DNA from: DHVE2 group archaeon
Lineage (GTDB): Archaea > Thermoplasmatota > Thermoplasmata > Thermoplasmatales > Aciduliprofundaceae
Direction: 5' to 3'
Assembly: GCA_015522955.1 (NCBI GenBank)
Contig: WALG01000069.1
Location: 1-6,169, forward strand
Length of the DNA stretch: 6,169 bases
The notes beneath the pieces are model-generated. The model ran no database searches and was not told where the DNA came from. It saw nothing but the letters and a program-made list of their open reading frames with translations. Of the stretch, positions 1 to 5,863 are shown piece after piece (the first letter of the stretch is position 1; each line of letters opens with the position of its first letter). The translations under genes were made by a program, and so were the position numbers.

Positions 1-97
1 CGGGTTTTGGATCTCCTATAGCCTCTAATCTGATACCAAAACTTTAACTATCTTTTCTCTTTTTTTAATATTTATGTAAATTTTTGCTTACACTGGC
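1..97. other. Intergenic edge downstream of the ATPase gene
   Basis: No supportable gene lies here. A plus-strand frame is open from the left edge to a TAA at 45-47 (14 codons ending SNLIPKL) and is followed by a T-rich tract, so it could be the tail of a plus-strand gene converging on the ATPase gene. The minus strand instead shows an AT-rich stretch around 65-80 and an AGGAG at about 14-18 close to the edge, which could belong to a further minus-strand gene outside the window. The two readings cannot be separated from this sequence. Confidence 0.3.
51..67 (+). terminator. Possible oligo-T terminator on the plus strand
   Basis: A pyrimidine tract, TCTTTTCTCTTTTTTT, lies a few bases after the TAA at 45-47. 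Archaeal transcription commonly stops at T-runs in the non-template strand without a hairpin. It would serve a plus-strand gene ending at the left edge, which is itself unproven. Confidence 0.25.
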
Positions 98-1441
98 TCA
101 AATTTTCAATCTGGAATATTTGTTTAATTTATAAATGATCTTCTCAATATCCTCCAGGTCATACACATTTTTCCTTTTCTTCTCCACCTTTTTGGCTACA
201 ATTATAAGCTCTTTTTCCCTCGCATCTCTTATTGCATCCGCCTTCTCTTTTAGCTTCTCAATTTCCCTTTTCACCTCTTTCTCACCCAGCTTCGACCATT
301 TAACCTCAAACAGAGCTATTTTCTTCTCTCCAACTGCAACGATATCAATCTCAAAACTCTCCTTACCTCGCTCCTTTTCTTCATATTTTCCCCAGAGCTT
401 TCCTATGCTCTTTATCTTGAAATTCACAAAATTCTGAGCGAATAACTCCATCAACTGCTCGTACTTCCTACCCACATATCTCTTTATATCCTCTTCTTTG
501 AACTCTACACCACTCTGCTCATATTTGGAATAATTTTTCCATATTGTTCTGAACCAGAAATCGATGAGATTCTGGGAGATGTAGTACCTGTATTTACCTT
601 TACCAAAGGCATCTTTCCTACGGGAAATGAACTCATAGTCATTGTAAAGAGCATGCATGTACTTGCTTATATCCGTGCTTTTCAATCCCATGTATGAGGC
701 AATCTCCCCAATCGTCGAGTTCCCTTCTGCAATACCTTGGAGTATACTAAAATACACTTTGTATTCTCTGCCCACTTCCTCTTTGAGCATCAGCATAACC
801 TCGCTCAGCATTGGATATGGCTCTTCGTAGAACATCATTCTTATGAAATCCATAACGGGCACTTTGAACTTCTCTAATGTCTCGTAGTACTTCGGCAAAC
901 CACCGAATACGGACCACATAATCACGGCATCTTCTATGCTGTATCCCAAATCCCTCATTATCTCATATATTGTGGGAAATGAGAGTTCTCTGAGTTTTAT
1001 GGTGTAGTCAAACCTGCCGTATAGCGGGCTGCGGTAATCCTCAACCATCTTTTTAGCCATGCTTATCAGTGAGCCAGTAACCACTAATTTTACATCTCTG
1101 TGTGAATCAATCAGCCTTTGCAAATCTGACAGAAAAGAAGGATTTGTTTTCATAGCATTTTGAAGCTCATCTATAAATATTGTCTCACCTTCTTCCATGA
1201 GGAACTCCACAATATCCTTCATTGTTCTCAAACTCTCAGGTATGTATCTCCTCTTTTTTATCTCGTTTATCCAGTCTCTGCACACAAGAACCTCATTTTT
1301 CTCAGAGGGAATAAACAAGGTTATTGGTTGTAGGGTCTCCTCCACCAGCCTAGTCTTCCCAACTCTTCTGCGCCCTATTATTGCCACCCTCGTGGCTTTT
1401 CGCAATATCTCCATCTCTTTCTCTCTGTCGTAGAACTTCAT
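98..1441 (-). CDS. Archaeal-type ATPase with C-terminal DUF234 nuclease-fold domain
   Basis: The product has 447 residues and is intact, which is usual for the archaeal ATPase (PF01637) plus DUF234 (PF03008) family, COG1672. Visible elements in order: Walker A GRRRVGKT at 23-30; Walker B TIFIDE with D91 and E92; a sensor-like VVTGS at 120-124; a conserved YGRF at 141-144; a winged-helix-like segment at about 230-290 (IGEIASYMGLKSTDISKYM); and a C-terminal domain at about 320-447. The last domain has E328, D366 and an E379-V-K381 triad, a spacing typical of the PD-(D/E)xK nuclease fold. No signal peptide or membrane segment is seen, so it should be cytosolic. It probably couples ATP hydrolysis to DNA binding or cleavage, but members of this family have no firmly established role. 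The start is ATG at 1441. There is no good Shine-Dalgarno and the TATA element sits about 35 nt upstream, which fits a leaderless or nearly leaderless transcript. Family assignment is secure; function is not. Confidence 0.9.
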   Translation of the reverse strand: MKFYDREKEMEILRKATRVAIIGRRRVGKTRLVEETLQPITLFIPSEKNEVLVCRDWINEIKKRRYIPESLRTMKDIVEFLMEEGETIFIDELQNAMKTNPSFLSDLQRLIDSHRDVKLVVTGSLISMAKKMVEDYRSPLYGRFDYTIKLRELSFPTIYEIMRDLGYSIEDAVIMWSVFGGLPKYYETLEKFKVPVMDFIRMMFYEEPYPMLSEVMLMLKEEVGREYKVYFSILQGIAEGNSTIGEIASYMGLKSTDISKYMHALYNDYEFISRRKDAFGKGKYRYYISQNLIDFWFRTIWKNYSKYEQSGVEFKEEDIKRYVGRKYEQLMELFAQNFVNFKIKSIGKLWGKYEEKERGKESFEIDIVAVGEKKIALFEVKWSKLGEKEVKREIEKLKEKADAIRDAREKELIIVAKKVEKKRKNVYDLEDIEKIIYKLNKYSRLKI

Positions 1442-1477
1442 TTATACCACAGAAGTATAATACTATAATGGTATAAA
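1441..1477 (-). promoter_or_regulatory. Compound dyad operator over the ATPase promoter
   Basis: Two nested inverted repeats share the same centre at 1459. The outer arms are TTTATACCA (1441-1449) and TGGTATAAA (1469-1477), perfect over 9 bp. The inner one is AGTATAATACT (1454-1464), perfect over 5 bp on each side of a single central base. The upstream arm overlaps the TATA element and the other arm touches the start codon, so a dimeric regulator bound here would block TBP and the transcription start. The dyads are seen directly; operator function is inferred from position. Confidence 0.5.
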
Positions 1478-1479
1478 AA
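1472..1479 (-). promoter_or_regulatory. TATA element of the ATPase gene
   Basis: TTTTTATA on the minus strand is preceded by an A-rich stretch (CAAAA) that could act as a BRE. Archaeal transcription starts about 22-27 nt downstream of the box centre, which falls at about 1448-1453. That leaves a leader of roughly 6-12 nt before the ATG and agrees with the lack of a ribosome-binding site. Confidence 0.5.
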
Positions 1480-1507
1480 TTTTGAGATTTTAGTTAATCT
1501 ATCATTT

Positions 1508-1522
1508 TTCCATGTCATGGAA
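1508..1522. promoter_or_regulatory. 15-bp palindrome upstream of the ATPase promoter
   Basis: TTCCATG-T-CATGGAA is a perfect dyad with 7-bp arms around one base. It lies about 30 bp upstream of the ATPase TATA element, where archaeal activators or repressors can bind, and it also covers the stop codon of the putative micro-ORF. With a one-base centre it cannot form a normal RNA hairpin, so a protein-binding site is more likely than a terminator. Function is inferred. Confidence 0.3.
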
Positions 1523-1604
1523 CACCATGCATTTCCATCCATGCCTGTATAGCAATCCACAGGAAAAATCCTATGCCTATGGAATGCAGCAGTATTATTA
1601 GCAT
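1515..1604 (-). CDS. Putative 29-residue hydrophobic micro-protein
   Basis: An ATG-started frame begins MLIILLHSIGIGFFLW, has a nearly continuous hydrophobic run over about residues 2-22 and ends MEMHGVP. It could form a single membrane helix. A GGGAGGG purine run abuts the ATG, which is closer than a normal Shine-Dalgarno; the AGGT nine bases upstream is better spaced. It begins eight bases after the reconstructed end of the decayed relE gene. I do not recognise it. A short AT-rich frame can look like a membrane helix by chance, so this is only a candidate. Confidence 0.25.
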   Translation of the reverse strand: MLIILLHSIGIGFFLWIAIQAWMEMHGVP

Positions 1605-1611
1605 CCCTCCC

Positions 1612-1835
1612 TTACCTATGAAAGGTATTTCATTCCACGTTTATAATGCTCTTGCGCTTCCTCACTTTCATCTTTATGTTCCTTGCTACAGATTTATTCT
1701 GAATCTCTACTGAGTTCAAGCCTTTATCTATGAACTCTCCAAAATATCCAGCAACTCTAGAACCCTCTCTTTCAGTTCCCTAGGCATCTTCTTTGCACCT
1801 TTTCTTGCCGCATTGCTCACCATTACCCTGAACAA
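1612..1835 (-). pseudogene. Decayed RelE/ParE-family toxin gene
   Basis: From a TTG at 1835 the frame reads (M)FRVMVSNAARKGAKKMP and then RELKERVLELLDILE. This is the usual RelE opening: a first strand, then two helices rich in Lys, Pro-Arg and Leu. That frame stops at TAG 1728-1730. Reading resumes in another frame from about 1744 (GEFIDKGLNSVEIQ), consistent with loss of one T from the TTTT run at 1741-1744. It continues to SIINVE, a TGA at 1630-1632, then NTFHR and TAA at 1612. The normal family ending is a beta strand followed by Arg and an aromatic residue, so TGA probably replaced CGA. The total of about 74 codons is short against the usual 85-90, and the central YRIRIG-like strand is missing, suggesting an internal deletion. 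An intact RelE toxin is a ribosome-dependent mRNA endonuclease. This copy is almost certainly inactive. Confidence 0.6.
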
Positions 1836-1836
1836 T

Positions 1837-2031
1837 TCAATCTCTCTCTAAAAGCTCTTTTTGAATTTCTTCTTTCGTTATGTAACTACCCTTCTTCATA
1901 TCCTCCAAAATACCCATTATCTCTCTTTTCCTCTTCATCCACCTCTCCCTCCTCTAAACAATGTGATAATAGAAATGCTAACTGTACTTTTATTTCTTCA
2001 ACATCCTTTTTTATAATCTCTAACTCTCCAT
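1837..2031 (-). pseudogene. Decayed RelB-like antitoxin gene
   Basis: An ATG at 2031 has GAGGT eight bases upstream, but its frame stops after three codons. One added base near 2025 restores LEIIKKDVEEIKVQLAFLLS, a charged amphipathic helix of antitoxin type, which then reads on to GEVDEEEKR. A second shift in the AG-repeat tract at 1921-1927 leads into IMGILEDMKKGSYITKEEIQ and a TGA at 1837. The reconstruction is about 66 residues, mostly Glu and Lys, with an ending (charged helix, Lys-Gly, short strand, Glu-rich tail) typical of RelB-like antitoxins. The stop lies one base before the toxin start, the normal toxin-antitoxin spacing. An alternative is a shorter gene from ATG 1938 behind a purine-rich GGAGGGAGAGG (33 residues), which could still be made. 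Confidence 0.5.
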
Positions 2032-2054
2032 TTTTATATACCTCTCACTCTATT

Positions 2055-3797
2055 TTAAGGGTTTTCTCCCATCATTTGGGATGTGTAGAGCCTCTGAAAG
2101 TATCCTCCCCTGCTAAGGAGGGATTTAAAATGTCCTTCTTCAATTATTTTTCCATCCTCAACAACTACAATCATATCCACGAAGCGGGTTATTGAGAGAC
2201 GGTGAGCAATTATTATACTTGTCCTTCCCTCCATGAGTTTTAGCATAGCATCCTGAATGAGTCTTTCCGTCTTCGGATCAACGCTTGACAGTGCCTCATC
2301 GAGGATAACTATATCAGGATCTTTTAAGAGGGCCCTTGCAAGTGAAATTAATTGTCTTTCGCCTACAGAGAGTAATTTCCCTGCCTCTCCTGGAGAGGTT
2401 TCGTATCCCTTGGGAAGTCTCATTATAAAATTATGAACTCCAAGTTTCTTGCATACCCTTACCACGTCCTTATTGCTAGATTCAGGATTGGCCATCAGTA
2501 TGTTTTCCATTATCGTTCCTGGGAAGAGATAGGTTTCCTGGGGTACGTAGCCTATCCTTCTCCTTAAACTTCTCCTGCTTATCTCTCTCCCCTCTATTCC
2601 GTTGTAAAATACGCTTCCTTTTGTGGGATCGTAAAAGCGCATTATAAGGTTTGCAAGGGTCGTTTTTCCAGCCCCTGTTTTACCAACTATCGCTATCTTA
2701 GAACTAGTCGGAATTACAAGGTTAATATCCTTAAGCACCGGTCTGCCCTTTTCATACTCGAACCACGCATGGCGGAACTCTATATTGCCTTTCATCTTCT
2801 CAATAGAGAGACCTTCATAATCTTCCACACTCTCATCATCAAGCACCTCGTATATCCTCTCAAGGGCAGCTAAAGCTGACTGTAGGCTATCGTACATACT
2901 CACCACATTGTTTATTGGCCCTCTAAACCTCTGAGCATACTGAATGAATGCCACAACAACACCAATGCTCACTGCTCCCAGGTATGCCTGATAGCCACCA
3001 TAGGCAATCACCACTATAACTGAAAGGAGACTTGCTATATCCATAAAGGGCCAGAAAATACCCATATAAACAGCGACCTTAAGGTAGGCTTTTATGGTTT
3101 CAGTTGAGGCTCTGGAAAACTCTCTCTCAACATCCTCCTCCTTATTGAAGGCTCTTATAGTCTCTATTCCTGCAACGCTCTCCTCAACCACACTGGAGAT
3201 TTTCGCTATCTTCTGCCTTGTATCACGATATGCTTTTCTCATCTTACCTCCGAAATAGAGAGATATGACAACCATAAGAGGAATGCTTGAAAGCGTTACA
3301 AGAGTTAACTTAACATCAAGGAGAAGCATGGCTACAATTATGCCACTTAGACTGATCAAGCTTCCCAGTCCACCTAATAAACCAGAAACAAGGACATCGT
3401 TGACCACGTTGGTATCGTTGATTATTCTTGACACCAGATCTCCCGTAGACTTCTCCTTAAAGAAATCGAGATTTGAAACGAGCACTTTCTTGTGAAGCAG
3501 TTGTCTAAGATTCTTGAGCACCTTTTGACCAAAGACTTCGCTGTAAAATGTTTGAAGTGTTGCGAAAAACCACTGGCCTACGAGAGCCAAAAGATAGAAA
3601 AGGGCTATAATCCAAAGTTCCTCATATTTGCCGGGGATTATACAATGGTCTATTGCAACGCTCAGGATATAGGGTGAGGCTATATTGGAAATGGCAGAGC
3701 CTATTATACTTATAACAACCACTGCAAGAGTTTTCCTCTCAGAGATCGCCTCCCTGATAAATCTTTTAAGGAGTGAAAGAGAGGATTTATCTGCCAT
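2055..3797 (-). CDS. ABC exporter half-transporter, consensus-site subunit
   Basis: The product is 580 residues from ATG 3797: an N-terminal type I exporter membrane domain followed by an ATPase domain. Likely membrane helices are at about 23-49, 60-81, 137-160, 164-184, 245-271 and 275-291. ATPase motifs: A-loop Y348; Walker A GKTGAGKT at 372-379; Q420; signature LSVGE at 476-480, non-canonical at its third position; Walker B IVILDE with D500 and catalytic E501; D-loop ending D507; switch H532. With the upstream gene product it would form a heterodimeric exporter in the cytoplasmic membrane, of the kind known from TM287/TM288 and BmrCD, and supplies the hydrolysing ATP site. The ATG at 3797 overlaps the upstream gene by 11 nt and has GGTGA five bases before it. 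A GTG at 3812 in the same frame is possible but less well placed, and the ATG makes all motifs collinear with the partner. Substrate unknown; drug or lipid export is only a guess. Confidence 0.93.
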   Translation of the reverse strand: MADKSSLSLLKRFIREAISERKTLAVVVISIIGSAISNIASPYILSVAIDHCIIPGKYEELWIIALFYLLALVGQWFFATLQTFYSEVFGQKVLKNLRQLLHKKVLVSNLDFFKEKSTGDLVSRIINDTNVVNDVLVSGLLGGLGSLISLSGIIVAMLLLDVKLTLVTLSSIPLMVVISLYFGGKMRKAYRDTRQKIAKISSVVEESVAGIETIRAFNKEEDVEREFSRASTETIKAYLKVAVYMGIFWPFMDIASLLSVIVVIAYGGYQAYLGAVSIGVVVAFIQYAQRFRGPINNVVSMYDSLQSALAALERIYEVLDDESVEDYEGLSIEKMKGNIEFRHAWFEYEKGRPVLKDINLVIPTSSKIAIVGKTGAGKTTLANLIMRFYDPTKGSVFYNGIEGREISRRSLRRRIGYVPQETYLFPGTIMENILMANPESSNKDVVRVCKKLGVHNFIMRLPKGYETSPGEAGKLLSVGERQLISLARALLKDPDIVILDEALSSVDPKTERLIQDAMLKLMEGRTSIIIAHRLSITRFVDMIVVVEDGKIIEEGHFKSLLSRGGYFQRLYTSQMMGENP

Positions 3798-5526
3798 TTC
3801 TCTCACCCACACTGATCATTTCCTCAAAGATTCCGCCTTTTTTCGCGAGTTCGCACGGTTTTCCCTCCTCTACTATCTTTCCATTTTCAATTACAATTAC
3901 CCTGTCCGCTAACTTTCCTAAAGATAGCCTCTGAGATACGATTATGGCCGTTTTGTCTTTCAGGATACTTCTTAAGTCTTCAACAAGTTTTCTCTCAGTT
4001 TGGGCATCAAGATTCGATACCGGGTCATCCAAGAGCAGTACCCGCGGATTGAGGAGAAGTGCCCTCGCAAGCCCTATTCTCTGTCTCTCCCCACCAGATA
4101 GCGTTATACCCTTTTCACCAACAACTGTGTCATAGCCCTCCGGGAGTGATGAAATAAAATCGTGTATCTTTGCTGTTTTTGCAGCTTTAATTATCTCCTC
4201 CATTGTGGCATCAGGATTCGCTAAAGATATGTTCTCCTTTATACTTCTATTGAATATGAAGGGCTCCTGCGGCACATAAGCGACAATGTTTCTAAGGCTC
4301 TTTATCTTTATTTTTCCGACACTGATCCCATCTATAAGCACCGTACCCTCCTCAGGCCTATAAAACCTCGCTATTAACTTAAGAATCGTGCTCTTTCCAG
4401 AGCCAGGAGGACCCGTTATAAGGATTTTCTCACCGGGCTTTATTTTAAAGTTCATGTCTTTAAGCGCTATCTTTCCTGTGCGATAAGTGAGTTGCACATC
4501 CCTAAACTCTATCTCTCCCTGTGGATTTTTGAGATCAAGTGCATCGGGCGGATCCACGGTTTCAGGGGCAGAATCAATGATTTCGAAGAGTCTTGATGCT
4601 GCAGCCAGACTTCTCTGAATGTCACCTATCGTGAAGCCGAGGGCTCTGAGAGGCCACATCATTGTAAGCATATATGTCAAAAAAGCCACAAGTTCACCAA
4701 CTGTGAGAGTATTTCCCACAATGGCTTTTCCTCCGTAGTAAAACATTACGCTCATTGCCACTCCAAGTATAAGGAATGAGGCATTTCCATAGAGGGCTGT
4801 TATCTTTGTAGCATCAACATTAAGCATGTAAAGCCCATCATTGTCCTTTGAGAACTTTCCATGGATATTTTCCTCAACGGAGAGAGACTTTATCGTCTTT
4901 ACCCCGGCTATTGTTCCAGTTGCAATAGAAGCAATTACCCCTGTTTGTTGCCTTATTTTATCGTAAATAGGTCTGACCTTCATTGCGTAGGTTGTATTCA
5001 GGGCAACAACAATAGCTATGGTAAGAAGAGCAACTCCAGTAAGCAGGAGATTCATTGTGAGCATGTAGTAGAGAGAAACTAGAATTAGAAAAATGGAGTA
5101 AATGAACATTCTAACGCGAAAGGAGAGAAACCTTGTTATTCTCTCAGTATCATTGGTGATCCTGCTTATGAGTTGGCCTGAAAAGGTCCTGTCGAAAAAT
5201 TCCATTTCCTGCCGCTGTATGGCCTTAAAAGCGCTCATTCTGAGGTGATAGACCCCGTGCTGAGCGGATTTTATAAGGAGGTACCTACTGGCAAAACTGA
5301 AAGCCCCGTTCAGTGCTCCAACGAGTAGTATCAGGAGTGCGTAATAGACAGCAACACCATAGTTTCCAGTGCTTATACCCTTATCTATTGCATTTTTTAT
5401 AAGTACAGGAACTACACCACTGGTGTAGGACATAAGCACAACTATTACTAACCCAAGTGAGAAATGGAGCGCATGAGTTTGGAGATACTTCAGCAGCCTG
5501 GCCAACTGTCTTAGTGAGCCCATCAT
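3787..5526 (-). CDS. ABC exporter half-transporter, degenerate-site subunit
   Basis: The product has 579 residues with the same membrane-then-ATPase order as its partner. Likely membrane helices are at about 21-43, 58-80, 139-157, 159-177, 245-265 and 275-293. ATPase motifs: A-loop Y348; Walker A GPPGSGKS at 372-379; Q420; a fully canonical signature LSGGE at 476-480; Walker B VLLLDD, where D501 replaces the catalytic Glu; D-loop NLD at 505-507; and Q532 in place of the switch His. This is the pattern of the non-hydrolysing subunit in heterodimeric exporters. Its good signature would complete the active site held by the partner. It is the first gene of a two-gene operon and its stop codon overlaps the partner's start, which suggests translational coupling. 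ATG 5526 is preceded by AGGAG at a spacing of seven bases; a second ATG follows directly. No regulator or substrate gene is adjacent, so the transported compound cannot be named. Confidence 0.94.
   Translation of the reverse strand: MMGSLRQLARLLKYLQTHALHFSLGLVIVVLMSYTSGVVPVLIKNAIDKGISTGNYGVAVYYALLILLVGALNGAFSFASRYLLIKSAQHGVYHLRMSAFKAIQRQEMEFFDRTFSGQLISRITNDTERITRFLSFRVRMFIYSIFLILVSLYYMLTMNLLLTGVALLTIAIVVALNTTYAMKVRPIYDKIRQQTGVIASIATGTIAGVKTIKSLSVEENIHGKFSKDNDGLYMLNVDATKITALYGNASFLILGVAMSVMFYYGGKAIVGNTLTVGELVAFLTYMLTMMWPLRALGFTIGDIQRSLAAASRLFEIIDSAPETVDPPDALDLKNPQGEIEFRDVQLTYRTGKIALKDMNFKIKPGEKILITGPPGSGKSTILKLIARFYRPEEGTVLIDGISVGKIKIKSLRNIVAYVPQEPFIFNRSIKENISLANPDATMEEIIKAAKTAKIHDFISSLPEGYDTVVGEKGITLSGGERQRIGLARALLLNPRVLLLDDPVSNLDAQTERKLVEDLRSILKDKTAIIVSQRLSLGKLADRVIVIENGKIVEEGKPCELAKKGGIFEEMISVGERNGR
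3803..3807 (-). promoter_or_regulatory. Shine-Dalgarno that decides the second ABC start
   Basis: GGTGA lies inside the last codons of the upstream ABC gene, five bases before ATG 3797. It favours that start over the in-frame GTG at 3812, whose nearest candidate is a GAGG about nine bases upstream. Confidence 0.6.
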
Positions 5527-5580
5527 AACAAATCTCCTATTTACTATTATAGTATGATGCCATTATCTGTGGGGATAAAT
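5521..5580 (-). promoter_or_regulatory. Leader and probable promoter of the ABC operon
   Basis: The leader holds a weak TATA candidate (GATTTATCC, about 5573-5581), a palindrome TACTAT-T-ATAGTA (5542-5554), and an inverted repeat CATCATA (5553-5559 on the minus strand) against TATGATG (5521-5527). In RNA the last pair would enclose the Shine-Dalgarno in its loop and pair with the start codons. Which of these elements works is not determined by the sequence; the palindrome would fall near the predicted transcription start. Confidence 0.35.
5534..5538 (-). promoter_or_regulatory. Shine-Dalgarno of the first ABC gene
   Basis: AGGAG on the minus strand, seven bases before ATG 5526. Its presence implies a leadered transcript, unlike the ATPase gene. 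Confidence 0.75.
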
Positions 5581-5704
5581 CTAAGGGCAATTTTTCTTTG
5601 AGAAGGCCATGATTATAGTGTGTAACGGAGATGGTTTCTCTTTCAATCCGAATATAATCCAATTCTAACCAATTTGTTTCAGTACAATTATGTATTTCCT
5701 GCAC
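5537..5704 (-). pseudogene. Possible second decayed integrase-type transposase fragment
   Basis: An open frame runs from GTG 5704 to TAG 5537 and contains TETNWLELDYIRIE, then ISVTHYNHGLL. The clearer transposase remnant to the right has HETN, WLEYD, GIQV and YNN in the same order. The DNA shares ATTCTAACCA (5662-5671 and 6022-6031) with further matching bases on both sides. This suggests a related copy that has lost the six codons holding the catalytic Glu. Its end runs into the ABC operon leader. The similarity is short, and chance is a real alternative. Confidence 0.3.
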
Positions 5705-5863
5705 TTAACCCACCTCTATATTTCACCACATCCACCGGTTTTTCTCTACAACCATGCATTTCTTGAATCCAAACTACGGAAATAGAAAAGATATGAAAAT
5801 ATAAAAATTTATCTCTACCACAGCATTCTATGTAGAGTACGGATTTTTCGCCTATTTAAAGCC
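5705..5863. other. Non-coding stretch between the transposase remnants
   Basis: No supportable gene. There is a TATA-like TTTTTATATTTT on the minus strand near 5800 and a 23-codon ATG frame (5688-5759) with no ribosome-binding site. CTCTAC occurs at 5744-5749 and 5813-5818, and its complement GTAGAG at 5832-5837. The TGT at 5831 lies about 30 bp beyond the transposase stop, where the end of an insertion sequence would be expected, but the other end is outside the window so no terminal repeat can be matched. Confidence 0.3.
5813..5837. repeat. Short inverted repeat CTCTAC / GTAGAG
   Basis: Six-base perfect arms at 5813-5818 and 5832-5837 around a 13-base spacer, located just beyond the end of the transposase remnant. 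It may be a scar at an insertion-sequence end or chance in AT-rich DNA. Confidence 0.25.

Noticed and set aside
3..47. Tail of a plus-strand gene at the left edge
   Set aside because: Only 14 codons are visible with no recognisable motif, and the minus strand offers an equally plausible reading, so I did not list it as a CDS.
135..437. Plus-strand open frames opposite the ATPase and ABC genes
   Set aside because: They are low-complexity Ser/Phe- or Leu-rich mirror frames of well-supported minus-strand genes, with no motifs or ribosome-binding sites of their own.
1612..2031. Programmed frameshifting as the explanation for the relBE frames
   Set aside because: At least three separate shifts, an in-frame TGA and an apparent internal deletion would be needed; decay is simpler. 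The ABC and ATPase genes are intact, so general sequencing error is also unlikely.
2029..2041. TATATAAAA just before the antitoxin ATG as a promoter for the relBE remnant
   Set aside because: A start 25 nt downstream of it would fall inside the coding region. It more likely lies in the leader of a transcript that reads through from the ABC operon.
3798..3812. GTG at 3812 as the start of the second ABC gene (585 residues)
   Set aside because: It would extend the overlap with the upstream gene to 26 nt and has a weaker ribosome-binding site than ATG 3797, which also makes the motifs collinear with the partner subunit.
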